From Symbiodinium natans (taxonomy: Eukaryota; Sar; Dinophyceae; Suessiales; Symbiodiniaceae): a DNA stretch of 39,767 nt. A program made the translations under genes and the position numbers. The notes below the pieces were generated by a model. It made no database searches and was not told the DNA's origin. It worked only from the letters and a program-made list of their open reading frames with translations. Positions 21,396 through 31,800 of the stretch are shown piece after piece; position 1 is the stretch's first letter, and the number at the start of each line of letters is the position of its first letter. The stretch is taken from positions 404,001-443,767 of the forward strand of contig CAJNDS010002403.1 of the NCBI GenBank assembly GCA_905221605.1. Direction: 5' to 3'.

Positions 21396-21460
21396 CTGAA
21401 ACCCTAAACCCTAAACCCTAAACCCTAAACCCTAAACCCTAAACCCTAAACCCTAAACCC
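21396..21460 (-). repeat. CCCTAAA array
   Basis: About nine perfect CCCTAAA units. Confidence 0.9.
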
Positions 21461-21534
21461 CGAGCTGCCGAGGCTCCGGGTGAAGAGCTTGCGGCCCAAT
21501 GCTTGCTTGCCTGGAAGGCGTTTAGGGTTTAGGG

Positions 21535-21923
21535 TTAGGGTTTAGGGTTTAGGGTTTAGGATTCAGGGTTCAGGGTCCAGGGTGCAGGGTTCAGGGTTTA
21601 GGGTTTGGGGCTTAGGGTGTCGGGCGTAGGGTCTGGCTCTTAGGGTTTAGTGTCTTGGGGTATGGGGTGCAGGGGTTACTTGGAAGCTCATGGTGCGTTT
21701 TGAGAGTATTCAAAGTAAGGACAACTTGCTTAGGGTTTAGGGTTTAGGGTTTAGGGTTTAGGGTTTAGGGTTTAGGGTTTAGGGTTTAGGGTTTAGGGTT
21801 TAGGGTTTAGGGTTTAGGGTTTAGGTGTTAGGGTTTAGGGTTTAGGGTTTAGGGTTTAGGGTTTAGGGTTTAGGGTTTAGGGTTTAGGGTTTAGGGTTTA
21901 GGGTTTAGGGTTTAGGGTTTAGG
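21535..21923 (+). repeat. TTTAGGG array, longest perfect tract on the plus strand
   Basis: Degenerate units at 21520-21610, then a nearly perfect tract from 21729 to 21923 (about 27 units with one TTAGGTG interruption). It ends directly at the exon at 21925-22007. Confidence 0.95.
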
Positions 21924-21924
21924 G

Positions 21925-23473
21925 CAGACCAGCGGCTACTGCTCTTGGGCGCCAGGGCGGCATCGAGGGCAAAGGCAGAGGCGATGCCGTGGAAGAAGGA
22001 GGAGAGCCTTGGGTCCAAGGGATAGGGTGCCCTAAACCCTAAACCCTACACCCTAAACCCTAAACCCTAAACCCCCTAAACCCTAAGCCCTAAGCCCTAA
22101 ACCCTAAACCCTAAACCCTAAACCCTAAACCCCAAACCTCAAACCCTAAAGAAGGACCTTCAGATCAATCCCTCGGCTTGAGCTTCGGATGCATGCACTT
22201 GTAAGTAGGGCTATACCTAAATATGATCTTGTTTAGGGTAGTTACAAGCCTACTTAAACTATTCAAGCAGCCCTAAACCCTAACCCTGAACCCTGAATCC
22301 TAAAGCCTAGACCCTAAACCCAGGACCCAAAAACGCAACCCTGCTTACTAGAGCTTCAGTCAAAGCGACATCTCGAGGAACTCCGGCATCTCAAAGAAAC
22401 GATTGTCGTTCTCGTCGAAGACGCCTACTTTGGGGGGGTTTAGGGTTTAGGGTTGAGGGTTGAGGGTTTAGGGTTTAGGCTTGAAGGCTTAGGGCTTGGG
22501 GCCGTGAACCCTAAACCTGAAATTCGAAACCCCAAGCCCTGCCCTGGAGATTGTTTCGAGGGTATACCCGAGCGCCTTGACCCTTTAAGGCCTTTACTCC
22601 TATAACCCCTACTTGGTAAATAAGGGTACCCTTCTTGGGTTTGCCTACTTCTTAAGGGAACCTTGAACCAAAACAAGGGCAAAAGGGTACCAAGCCTAAA
22701 CTCGAAACCCAAACCCCTCTAAGCCCCAGAACCCCGAAATTTTCGAAAACCCCAAACCAATAAAACACCAAGCCCAAGCACGCCTTAAACCTCAAACCTT
22801 GCAACCTTCAACCGCGGACCCTTCCCCCAACATTCCCCCCCCCCCCCCCTCCACCCCCCCATTGCTCGTCTGCTTCTTGTCGTGGCAGAGGCAAACACTC
22901 GAGCAAGGATATCGTTGATTCGTCTCCGAGCTGAAGGCGTCTCACAAGCTCTGGGTACAGGGATGCAGCATCTGCTTCTATCACACCATGCGCAAGCAGT
23001 CCATGCATCTCATTGAGGCGATGTCCGCGCACCCTGGCACCAGTGCTAACACGCCACATGTGCGACGAGATCGATTCGCAGCACAGTGCCATGCCTGCGA
23101 CACCGCCAAGGCGAAAGCGCAGGCAATTCTCAATGTCCGATGCAGTGGATGCACAGAGTGCCAGAGCTGCCTCGAAACATCTCGAGTCCAACGCTACCGC
23201 CAATGTGCAAACAGCGTCCCTGTCACAGAGTGATAATGCCCCGTCGCCTCAGAGGAACCTTCCCTGAGCCTGGAAACCCCTGAAACCCCCCAAAATGCAA
23301 AACCCCGTAAACCCTTACTTAAGGTTTGGGGTTGAGGGTTTAGGGCTCCTAAACGCTCCCTCGTCCTTCCCTCCCCCCCTCATGCCTAGGAGGAATCGGA
23401 CTTTCTGCTTCTTGGAAATGGCCGTGGACATCAGGATGCAGGCGGTCAGGAAAGCCGGGGTGGAGACTTTGAC
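21925..23473 (-). CDS. EF-hand protein gene, three internal exons
   Basis: Exons 23473-23386, 22424-22367 and 22007 to about 21925 join in one frame. The first gives VKVSTPAFLTACILMSTAIS then KKQKVRFLLG; the second VFDENDNRFFEMPEFLEMS; the third LSSFFHGIASAFALDAALAP. Across the first junction lies an EF-hand helix-loop-helix: the loop DENDNRFFEMPE has acidic or amide ligands at positions 1, 3, 5 and 12, with Phe at 8, but Arg replaces the usual Gly at 6, so calcium affinity is uncertain. Introns: GCAT...GTAG|GCGT and GCTT...CAAG|GCTC, both GC-AG with short duplications. A TGA just after the second exon is intronic. The 5' and 3' ends are not found. The family call rests on the loop and hydrophobic spacing only. 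Confidence 0.6.
22029..22145 (-). repeat. CCCTAAA array abutting the EF-hand exon
   Basis: Perfect and near-perfect CCCTAAA units inside the second intron of the EF-hand gene. Confidence 0.9.
22190..22270. mobile_element. Family C, shortened copy
   Basis: CACTTGTAAGTAGGGCTATA at the left and GTTACAAGCCTACTTAAAC toward the right match inner terminal segments of family C; the outermost ends are lost. Confidence 0.45.
22611..22696. mobile_element. Family D short element
   Basis: CTTGGTAAATAAGGGTACCC at the left and GGGTACCAAG at the right, with the family core AAGGGAACCTTGAACC between. Confidence 0.5.
22808..23203 (-). CDS. 131-codon frame inside an EF-hand gene intron, product unknown
   Basis: An open minus frame begins MAVALDSRCFEAALALCAST and includes LNEMHGLLAHGVIEADAASL then YPELVRRLQL. 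It lies wholly within the 961-bp intron between the first two EF-hand exons, yet reads like a folded protein segment. The C-terminal Gly run comes from a C-tract at 22836-22860. Three plus frames over the same bases are also open (60-80 codons). It may be a captured gene fragment, an alternative exon or chance; no family recognised. Confidence 0.35.
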   Translation of the reverse strand: MAVALDSRCFEAALALCASTASDIENCLRFRLGGVAGMALCCESISSHMWRVSTGARVRGHRLNEMHGLLAHGVIEADAASLYPELVRRLQLGDESTISLLECLPLPRQEADEQWGGGGGGGGNVGGRVRG

Positions 23474-23647
23474 CTGGCGGCTTTTTTCTTGGCTTGGTGC
23501 TTTAGGGGGGCCTAGGCCTGGTATACCCGTTTTTCTCGGGAGTTTCCGAAATTTAGGGGCACCTTTTTGGGGTCCTTTTCATAAGGGAATCCGACTATTT
23601 GGGGGTCTGTATTAGCGGGCCCGTTATTCTTTCGTAAACCCCCATAC

Positions 23648-23764
23648 ACTAGGCTGCCCAGTAACCTAGGATTCAGAAGGGTGCACTGTTGTTGCGTGAA
23701 GGGGTTGATAAGGGAACCTCAACCTCAAAAAGGGAATAGGGGCACTACTGGGCATCCTAGTATA
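23648..23764. mobile_element. Family D short TIR element
   Basis: Left ACTAGGCTGCCCAGTAACC and right GGCACTACTGGGCATCCTAG are inverted repeats. On the right it passes into a TATATACATATG microsatellite (23759-23800). Confidence 0.65.
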
Positions 23765-23799
23765 TACATATGTATTTATATACATATATATATGTAGAG

Positions 23800-23977
23800 A
23801 GAGAAGGAGGGGCCTGTCATGGGGCCCACGGTTCTTTGGCTTTACTGTCTCTATGGCTTGGTCCAAGCCGTCATGTCGTAGCTTCTTTGGGATCTTTTTG
23901 TTTTGGTCAAAGCAGTCTTTTGTGCTACCATGTCGTAGACGACTATTAAGTCTTGTTGTTCCTGTCTGATTACTCAA
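23800..23977 (-). CDS. Coding-like minus-strand frame, product unknown
   Basis: An open minus frame with SRLRHGSTKDCFDQNKKIPK then KLRHDGLDQAIETVKPKNRG. It runs into the microsatellite and family D element, so only the first 60 codons could be coding. Basic composition; no family. Confidence 0.3.
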
Positions 23978-24030
23978 TATAGCTAGTTGTAATTCTCATG
24001 TCTGTACGCTTCGTATGCTTTTGTTTGCCG

Positions 24031-24108
24031 AACGATTTAGGGTTTAGGGTTTAGGGTTTAGGGTTTAGGGTTTAGGATTTAGGGTTTAGGGTTTAGGGTT
24101 TAGGGTTT
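24031..24108 (+). repeat. TTTAGGG array
   Basis: About eleven units, nearly perfect. Confidence 0.95.
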
Positions 24109-24213
24109 CATAAACAGTTGGGGGGGCACTCCTGGCCTTGGGGTTGAAGAGTCCCCACCCCCCCCCCCCCCACCCCCCCAAACCTCCCGGGTATTTCGTA
24201 CCCCCCCTCCCTA

Positions 24214-24358
24214 GGGCTTAGGGTTTAGGGTTTAGGGTTTAGGGTTTAGGGTTTAGGGTTTAGGGTTTAGGGTTTAGGGTTTAGGGTTTAGGGTTTAGGG
24301 TTTAGGGTTTAGGGTTTAGGGTTTGGGGTTGGGTTTAGGGTTTAGGGTTTAGGGTTTA
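24214..24358 (+). repeat. TTTAGGG array
   Basis: About twenty units, nearly perfect. Preceded by C-runs at 24156-24180. Confidence 0.95.
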
Positions 24359-24499
24359 GTTCCCCAAAATAACACCCGCTGGCATAGAATAAGGTCTGAA
24401 AGACTAGGCGGACATGACTCATTCCTGTTCCTGATTTTAATCTTACTCGAGCAGGTCTGCCCCTAAACCCTGCGCAAAATGGGAACGCATGAAGGATCA

Positions 24500-24850
24500 T
24501 GTTTCATCCTAACACTTAAAAACGAATATGCAGAGAAGTGGCACCCACATTTTGGCACAAGCTTTACATTTTTTGGCGTAAGAGTTTATAGACAAGGTGT
24601 GGGCGCTAAAAGCGCGAGCAGATCCGTGGACGACCCTCTGTCGTCTGAGACCTTTCCTCAACGTACTCTTGGAACTAAAGATGGCCAAACGCTGGGTGGC
24701 AGCGAGCAGGGCGTCGGAGTCAAATGAGAAGCAAAAGCCACCCATCAGAAAAGGAACCCCCCGTATCAACATTAGACATGGGTCATCAGATGATCCTGCC
24801 CAGGGCCTTCAACCTCCAGTCAAAGACCTTCCTCACCAGTCGCAGCTGTA
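24500..24850 (-). CDS. Coding-like block, product unknown
   Basis: Minus frame RGVPFLMGGFCFSFDSDALL then AATQRLAIFSSKSTLRKGL over 24772-24560, and a second piece LRLVRKVFDWRLKALGRII at 24840-24782 in another frame, as two exons would give. Plus frames of 82-84 codons also exist. It may contain 5' exons of the EF-hand gene, but no junction could be fixed. Confidence 0.35.
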
Positions 24851-24877
24851 GAGCGACTGTCAGGTAAAGTCAGAAGT

Positions 24878-24984
24878 CTTGGTAGCCCAGTAACCATCTT
24901 AGAATAACAGCACCCATTTTGCGGTTGGCTACTTTAAAAGGGAACCTTGAACCAAAAAATGAAAAAGGTACCACTGGGCTACCA
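24878..24984. mobile_element. Family D short TIR element
   Basis: Left CTTGGTAGCCCAGTAACC and right GGTACCACTGGGCTACCACG are inverted repeats of about 15 bp. Confidence 0.7.
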
Positions 24985-25318
24985 CGAAAACTTCACGCAT
25001 GAACGTGGGCGCCATCAAGCCACACTTCACTGCTTAGAGATCGTACCGGGAAGCGATTTTCTGGCCGGGAGCTTTTCAGTTCTTGGGCTTCGGGTTTAGG
25101 GTGATAGGGTGATAGGGTTTAGGGGTTTTGGGAAGAAACAGCTACCATGCTTCTAACCCCAGCTAGAATCAACCCTGAATCTCCAGGTACCCTTTGGAAA
25201 GTGTTGAACGTAAACTTCTTAGGGGATAGGATGAGGGGGACCCGTTGGGGATATAGACCCTCTGAATAAGGCCCCTGTTTAAGAGAGCCAGAAGAGGGGT
25301 GAGAAGGGTTCCCTTGTA

Positions 25319-25380
25319 AGCTAAACCCTAAACCCTAAACCCTAAACCCTAAACCCTAAACCCTAAACCCTAAACCCTTT
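25319..25380 (-). repeat. CCCTAAA array
   Basis: About eight perfect units, left of the island at 25392-25462. Confidence 0.9.
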
Positions 25381-25391
25381 TAAGGGCCCCC

Positions 25392-25462
25392 CTTATCCTA
25401 CCTAGGAGTTCTTGCGCCGCCCGTAGTCCCATGGATAGCCAGAGGGGATGCTGAATTTGGGA
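25392..25462 (-). CDS. Exon-like island, product unknown
   Basis: Minus-strand frame PKFSIPSGYPWDYGRRKNS followed by TAG and GTAGG. The island is bounded by CCCTAAA on the left and TTTAGGG on the right. The TAG may be intronic. Confidence 0.35.
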
Positions 25463-25463
25463 T

Positions 25464-25575
25464 AGGGTTTAGGGTTTAGGGTTTAGGGTTTAGGGTTTAG
25501 GGTTTAGGGTTTAGGGTTTAGGGTTTAGGGTTTAGGGTTTAGGGTTTCGGGTTTAGGGTTTAGGGTCTAGGGTCT
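25464..25575 (+). repeat. TTTAGGG array
   Basis: About fourteen units, the last few degenerate (GGGTCTA). Confidence 0.95.
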
Positions 25576-25619
25576 AGGGTCGCTTCTTATCTGGGGTTGA
25601 AAACCCCCAGGCTTGAGTC

Positions 25620-25852
25620 AGTAAGCAGCTGTCGGGTAAAGGCATGTAGTTCGTAGGCAGCTGTCGGTTAAAGGCATGTGAACATCTGCAATTTACAGAG
25701 CTTCGGCTGAGAGTTTAGCTTACGGCTTAGGACATTCGCAAAATCGCCACACCTGGGCACTGGGCATATGCCACTGCGCCAGCTGTTGCTTCGAAATCGC
25801 TTTCCTTCGGGCTTAAGTGGCGTGCCTAATTCTTGAAACTCGAAACCGCTGG
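25620..25852 (-). other. Presumed 3' flank of the dioxygenase gene
   Basis: Unique sequence directly after the stop codon at 25855-25853. It includes a 28-bp tandem doublet (GCAGCTGTCGG(G/T)TAAAGGCA then TGT) at 25624-25680. No polyadenylation signal could be identified. Confidence 0.4.
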
Positions 25853-28800
25853 TCACTCAACTCCAGACGTGCAACTTTCATCAGGGTCTTGCCACGAAGC
25901 GGGGTAGTGATTCGACCAGGCCGTATAAATCTGCCGCGACTCTTTTGGGCCAAGGTAGATCTCGCGTCCATGTCCAATGCGGTGGTTGTCTACCATCCTT
26001 GGTAGTGCAATAGTTATAACCAGGGTACCATTTTTGGAGTTGGGTACGTCATAAGGGCACCTGGAACGAAAAAAACGCAAAAAGGGTACCACTGCGCTAC
26101 CAAGCATCACAATGTCGTGCCGATTGTAGGCATGGTTGAAGGTATGCTCATGTATGGCAGTCCTAGGTATATATCAGGGAAACCCGACCGTGCTTGTTTT
26201 ACGGTTGCCTGGTTTCCATAGTCACCTACCCTAAACAAAACAGAACCCTGAGGGTCCATGTACCTATTTAGGGAATACTTGGGCCTTAAAGTATCTCCTA
26301 CATAGGGTCTGTTGGGCCGAAGTCTTCGATAACACGGCACATGGACCCTTAGGGGAAAAGAGTCCCGAATGGGTATCTAAAGTCTTCATGGCTTGTAGCT
26401 CGTGGGAGGAGAACGCCTGGCCGTTGCCCTTCAGAGCTGTTGATCCCATGCTGGTCTCTGGCATGAACATGCTGTACAGGCCAAAAAGGACGCGGTAGTA
26501 GAACGACAGCCTCTTTTCTCTGGCGTTTTGGGTTTGGGGCTTAGGGTTTACAAGGTTGTGCAAACCATGAACCTGCGAGAATCCATCCGAGAGACTGCAG
26601 GGTTCAAGCTCTAGGATTTAGGTGTCAAGCGGGAAACATTCTAATCTCACATTCGGGTCCTTCTTCAGGAGTTGTCCTTCTATATAAGGGGCGTTGGGGT
26701 CTCTGGGAGAACCCTAAACCCTAAACCCTAAACCCTAGGCCCCCTAAACCCCGAAACCCTAACAGCACCCAACCCGAGGCTCGAAAATCTGGAGCCCAAA
26801 ACATTCTCGGGGTTCAGGGTTTAGGGTTTAGGGTTTAGGGTTTAGGGTTTAGGGTTTAGGGTTTAGGCTTTCAAAGTTACCGTTCGGGGGTTTAGGATGG
26901 ACCCAAGAGTCCCAGAGTAGCCCTTGTGCGTTTGAAAATGGACATGCACCTTACTTCCCGGATACCCCGTATATTAGGGTTTAGGGTTTAGGGTTATACT
27001 ACCCGGATACCCCGTATATACCATGTGATCACAAGGAGCCCAAACATCAGAGAAGGTTGGGGGGCCATATTAAAGGACCCTATAACTTCCGATTACTTCG
27101 GCATCTCTATCCCTAAGCCCTGACTCATAGTATGGGGTTTAGAGAGGAGAAGGCTCCTCCGTCTCGTAAACGCTAGGGCGCCTCTTTCCCCCCAATGGCC
27201 TGCGGAGGGAACCCTAAACCCAAAAAGAGAATAGTTCGGGTGGCGGGTGGGGCTACTAAGCTACGTGAGCACGCGACAGGGAGGGCCGGGAGTGCACCCT
27301 AGATCTAGGCAAAAAGCACACTCCACCCACAGGTACATTGATACACACCCCAAACCCTAAACCCTAAACCCTAAACCCTGAACCCTGAACCCTAAACCCC
27401 AAACCCTCAACCCTAAACCCTAAACCCCCCAACTACCCCACTTGATGAAGCCAGCCAGCGCCATGGGCCACATCCGTTCCAGGCCGTTCCAGAGGCTGGC
27501 CTTCGTGGGTGGGTTTAGGGTTTAGGGCTTGGGATTTAGGGGCTTATAAGGTTTACGGGGTTTATGGGGTTTTTTCGGGTTTAGGGTGCCCTTCGGGTTT
27601 CGCTTCAGCAGCCCAGGCCCTACACCCTAAGCCCAAAACCCTAAACCCAAAACCCTAAACCCAAAACCCTAAACCCTATATCTGCCAACAGAAAAAAACA
27701 CAAACAAAGCTCACTACGGAAGTCAAGGTGGCTGTGCGTGCATAGTCCCCAGGCCTGAGCTCGGCTGATGGAACTCAGGTTTGGGGGTTGGGGTTGGGGT
27801 TTAGGGTTTAAAGCTTATTATGTAGGGTTTGGGGTTTGGGGTGTAGGGGTTGGCTTAGACCATCAGGGTTTAGGGATGTAGGGTGTTAACAGTACAGGTT
27901 GAAATCTTCTTGGTCGATTCGTTTTTTCAAAGATGCGCTCTTCCTACACCCTGCACACTACACCCTAAACCCTAAACCCTAAACCCTACACACTCAACTT
28001 AACCCGAAGCCCGTAACCCGGCGTTGACTCATCTTCGCTCTGGGCCATCAGTGATCTAGCCAGCAGCCTTCGGGAGCTTTCGTTGTCCCTCATGGGGTAC
28101 CCATCGAAAGGGGCTTAGGGTTCAGGGGTTAAGGTTGCGTACGTGCTTGGTTTCTGGGCGGGCGGGGCTTCGCTGCTTGGGGTTTAGGGGGGTGGCTGCA
28201 AGAATAATTTGGGATTTTAGAGTAAATTTTAGAGGCTCTTCGGCAGGTGTTAGACAAAAAAACAGGCTTCCAGGAACAAATGAGCGGCAACATCTGTCCA
28301 TGGAGGACATTGATATGGTTGAACCACACCTGGGTAGACGAGAAACCATACTACAATAAGGGCACCCCTTTTGGGGTTGGCTACCTTATTGAGGAACCTT
28401 GAACACTCACCCCAAAAAAAGGGCAAAGGGTACCAGCGAGCTGCCCAGACACTGGTTGGCCAGTTGTGGCGTGCTTCCGGATGAAGGGCTGCGCGTTTCC
28501 TTGGATGACTTCTGAACCCCTCCAAAAAAGCTTAACGTTTGGCCTCCTTATTGTAAAAGGTTAAACCTCCTTATTGTAAAAGGTCAAAGTCCTAAGAGGC
28601 AGCCAGACGAAAGCCAAGATTACCCTAAACCCTCAGCCTTAAGCCCTAAACCCTAAGCCCGAAGTCCTAAGCCCGAAGTCCTAAACGCTAAACCCTAAAC
28701 CCTAAACCCTAAACCCAAAACCCTAAACCGCAAAACCCAAACCCAAGCCAAGCTTCGCAAGGTCAGCCTCTTGGAGGAGTCCCAGGTGCAATTGAAGCCC

Positions 28801-31800
28801 TCTCGCTGACAAGTCTGCAATGCGTCTTGTTCCTCAACGTTTGGGGTTTAGGGTATGGGCTTTAGGGTTGCGGGTTTAGGGTTCCTCAACTGCCAAGCGA
28901 GACCCAAGGGCAACCTAGAAGAAAAAAAGGCGCCATTGTTGGCTTGAAGGCGCGTATAAGGGAACCTAAACCCTAGCTTAAACAAGGAATACGGGCTCTT
29001 GAAACTCCATGAACAATATCTGCAGTTTGAACGCCAAGCCCTACTTGGAGGTTCATGCGTAGTTCGAAGTAGGGTCATAAGTGGTCTAAGTGTACTGAGA
29101 CCTTATTTAGGGTACTCATAACCCTCTGATATCTGCCGGTGAACCTCCACGTGCCCCCAAAAAACTTCGTGACAACGGTCCAAGGCTCATCCTTAAACAT
29201 CATCTGCCAGCACTTCTGAACCAGGGGATCCCAGAAGGATGTGGATGTGCCTATACCGAACTTGGGACCCTAGCAAAAAGAACAAGTTTTGGTGTTCCTT
29301 AGGTATTTTAGTAACCAACAGATGAAAAAAAATGTTTTCAAGTACCCCTGAGGTGCAATCGTCCATGTTGCGGAGGTACTCCACCCGCCCGTCTGCGAAT
29401 TCTGATCTCAGATTTGGGTCGCCAGAAAGCGTCTCCCAAACGGCCTGATCTCGAATCTCAGGGTACTTACATGGCCCCCTTAGTGCGGGCCCTTGAAAGA
29501 GGGACCCTTCATATAACCCCCTTCCATACCGTAGACAACCCAAGGGCCTATACTTCAGGACCCCAAAGTAAGGGCCGATAGAACTACCGCTAGATCGCAA
29601 TCAAACCCTAGACCCCTAAACCCTAAACCCTAAACCCCAAAAGCCGAAACCCTGAACCCTTAAACCCTTTGGGGTTTATGGGTTTAGTTCCTAGCGGCCT
29701 GAAAGTCGGTCAACGGCGTTTCGCCTCCTCTCCACTGGTCAACTTGCTTGGCGTAGAAGAGCCTCTTGCTGATTCTTCAGCTGAAGGGAATGTAAGGTCT
29801 TGGGTTGACTCTTCTGGAGCAGTTATTGAGAAGAGCCTGTTGCTGATCTTCAGCTGAAGGGAATTTTTAAAGTCGTGGGTTGACCTAAGCAGTTATTGCA
29901 TCGAAAAACCTAGGCTTTTAGGTTTTGAACAAACAGAACATTCGACTTTGAACCTGTGAATCCTAAATATTCAGAGCTAGAAGCTGTGTTGCCGGCGGTG
30001 AGTCGCGAAAGGACATCTCCAGATGGACCGGCACCGCCCGATGAGAGTCAAAGTCCGCGGCGGTAAACACGTAGGTCGTGTTCTGGATTTGGCTTCGTGG
30101 GGACGTGCCCAAGTATGCCTTCTCCTTGCTGTCGGCTGCCGGTACTGGCAGCAGCATGAAAAATAGTGAGCATATATATATATATATATGCACATAAATC
30201 TTCATTTATGTATGTTTCGACATAGTTCAACACCCTAAAAGCCTGTAATTAAGCCCTAAAACCCTAAAACCCTAAAACCCTAAAACCCTAAAACCCTAAA
30301 ACCCTAGAACCCTAAAACCCTAAAACCCTAACACCCAAAAACCCTAAAAGCCTAAAACCCCAAAACCCTAAAACCCAAAACCCTGAAACCTTAAAACCCT
30401 AAAACCCTAAAACCCTAACACCCAAAAACCCTAAAACCCTAACAACCTAGAAGCCTAAAAGCCTAAAAGCCTAAAAGCCTAAAACCCTAAAACCCTGACA
30501 CCTTAAAACCCTAAAACCCTAAAACCCTAAAACCCTAAAACCCAAAAACCCTAACACCCAAAAACCCAAAAACCCTAAACCCCAAAACCTACGAACCCTA
30601 TAACCCTAGTGTCCCAAAACCCTAAAACCCTGACACCCTTAACGCCAGCCGCGCTTCGAGGTTTGGTATCATGGCCAGCGCGACCTCTTCGAAACCGAGG
30701 GCGTCTTCCACCTGGAAGCCTCGGGTTTCCCTTTTTCCCAAACGAAACCCTAAACCCTAAACCCGAAGCCCTAAACCAACATGGGACAGTTTAGGACAAA
30801 ACGAATTAGGGTTTAGGTTTACGGTGTTTAGGTTTTCGGGTTTAGAGTTAAACAGGGGCAGGGTCTCAGGGATTTAGGGTCCAGGGGTGTAGGGTTTTTG
30901 CGTCTAAGGGGAACCAAGAAAACACCTTCATCACCGAAGCCCGCTTTCTATACAGGCAAGCTTCCTCTCAGGGACCTAAGCCCTAGACCCTCACCCTACA
31001 CCCTAAACCCTCAACCCTAAACCTATCAAGTGCAAACAAAGCGCAAAAACTAAACCCTAAACCCTAAAGGCACACCACACTGAGGAGAGCCCAAGAAGCC
31101 CCTGAAGAGCAAGGCGCCATACTCAAAGAAGGCGCTCTTCAAGCACTTGGTGTTCTTCTGCGTCCATTCGCCTGAACTACTTATAGTGGCGGTTTAGGGT
31201 TTAGGGTTTAGGGCTTAGGGCTTAGGGTTTAGGGTTTAGGGTTTAGGGTTCTTCTGCGTCCATTCGCCTGAACTACTTATCGTGGGGTGTATTTGGGGTT
31301 TAGGGGTTTAGGGAATGGGGTCTAGGACTTTAGGGGTTTAGGGTTCAGGGGTTCAGGGGTTCAGGGGCTCAGGGGTTCAGGGGTTCAGGGGTTCAGGGGT
31401 TTAGGGGTTTAGGGGTTTAGGGGTTTAGAGGTCTAGGGGTTTTAGGGGTTTTAGGGGCTTTAGGGGTTTTAGGGGTTTTAGGGGTTTACGGTTTAGTGTT
31501 TAGGCTTAGGGGCTGAATACCCTAGCCCCAAAAAGGTTTACCTTTTATGTTTAGTGGGGTTCTCTGCAACGTACAAGGGCAAAAAAGCGCGACCTGTGCA
31601 CACGCGAGTCCAGCGTCAGACTTGCTAGCTACGAACTGAAGATTCAGAAGTCAGGGGTTTAGGGTTTAGGGTTTAGGGTTTAGGGTTTAGGGTTTAGGGT
31701 TTAGGGTTTAGGGTTTAGGGTTTAGGGTTTAGGGTTTAGGGTTTAGCGGTGGGAGAGGTCTGGATGCGTGGCGGGGGATGCGATAGTTGTACTTCAGGAT

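Noticed and set aside
22340-22430. TGA after EMSL as the end of the EF-hand gene
   Set aside because: A GC donor just before it joins in frame to the exon at 22007, so the TGA falls in an intron.
26107-26340. Minus-strand ORF continuing through exon 19 in another frame (GLPYMSIPSTM...)
   Set aside because: The alternative frame, joined through GACT and GATG duplications, gives the dioxygenase motif VDNHRIGHGR; the long ORF is mostly intron 18.
28135-28359. 74-codon plus-strand ORF with telomeric start
   Set aside because: It overlaps exon 15 and its introns on the opposite strand and contains telomere-like translation (LGFRG).
29193-29600. 135-codon minus-strand ORF as a single exon
   Set aside because: Only 29444-29357 is exon; the remainder crosses a family B element and a family F intron whose removal restores the conserved frame.
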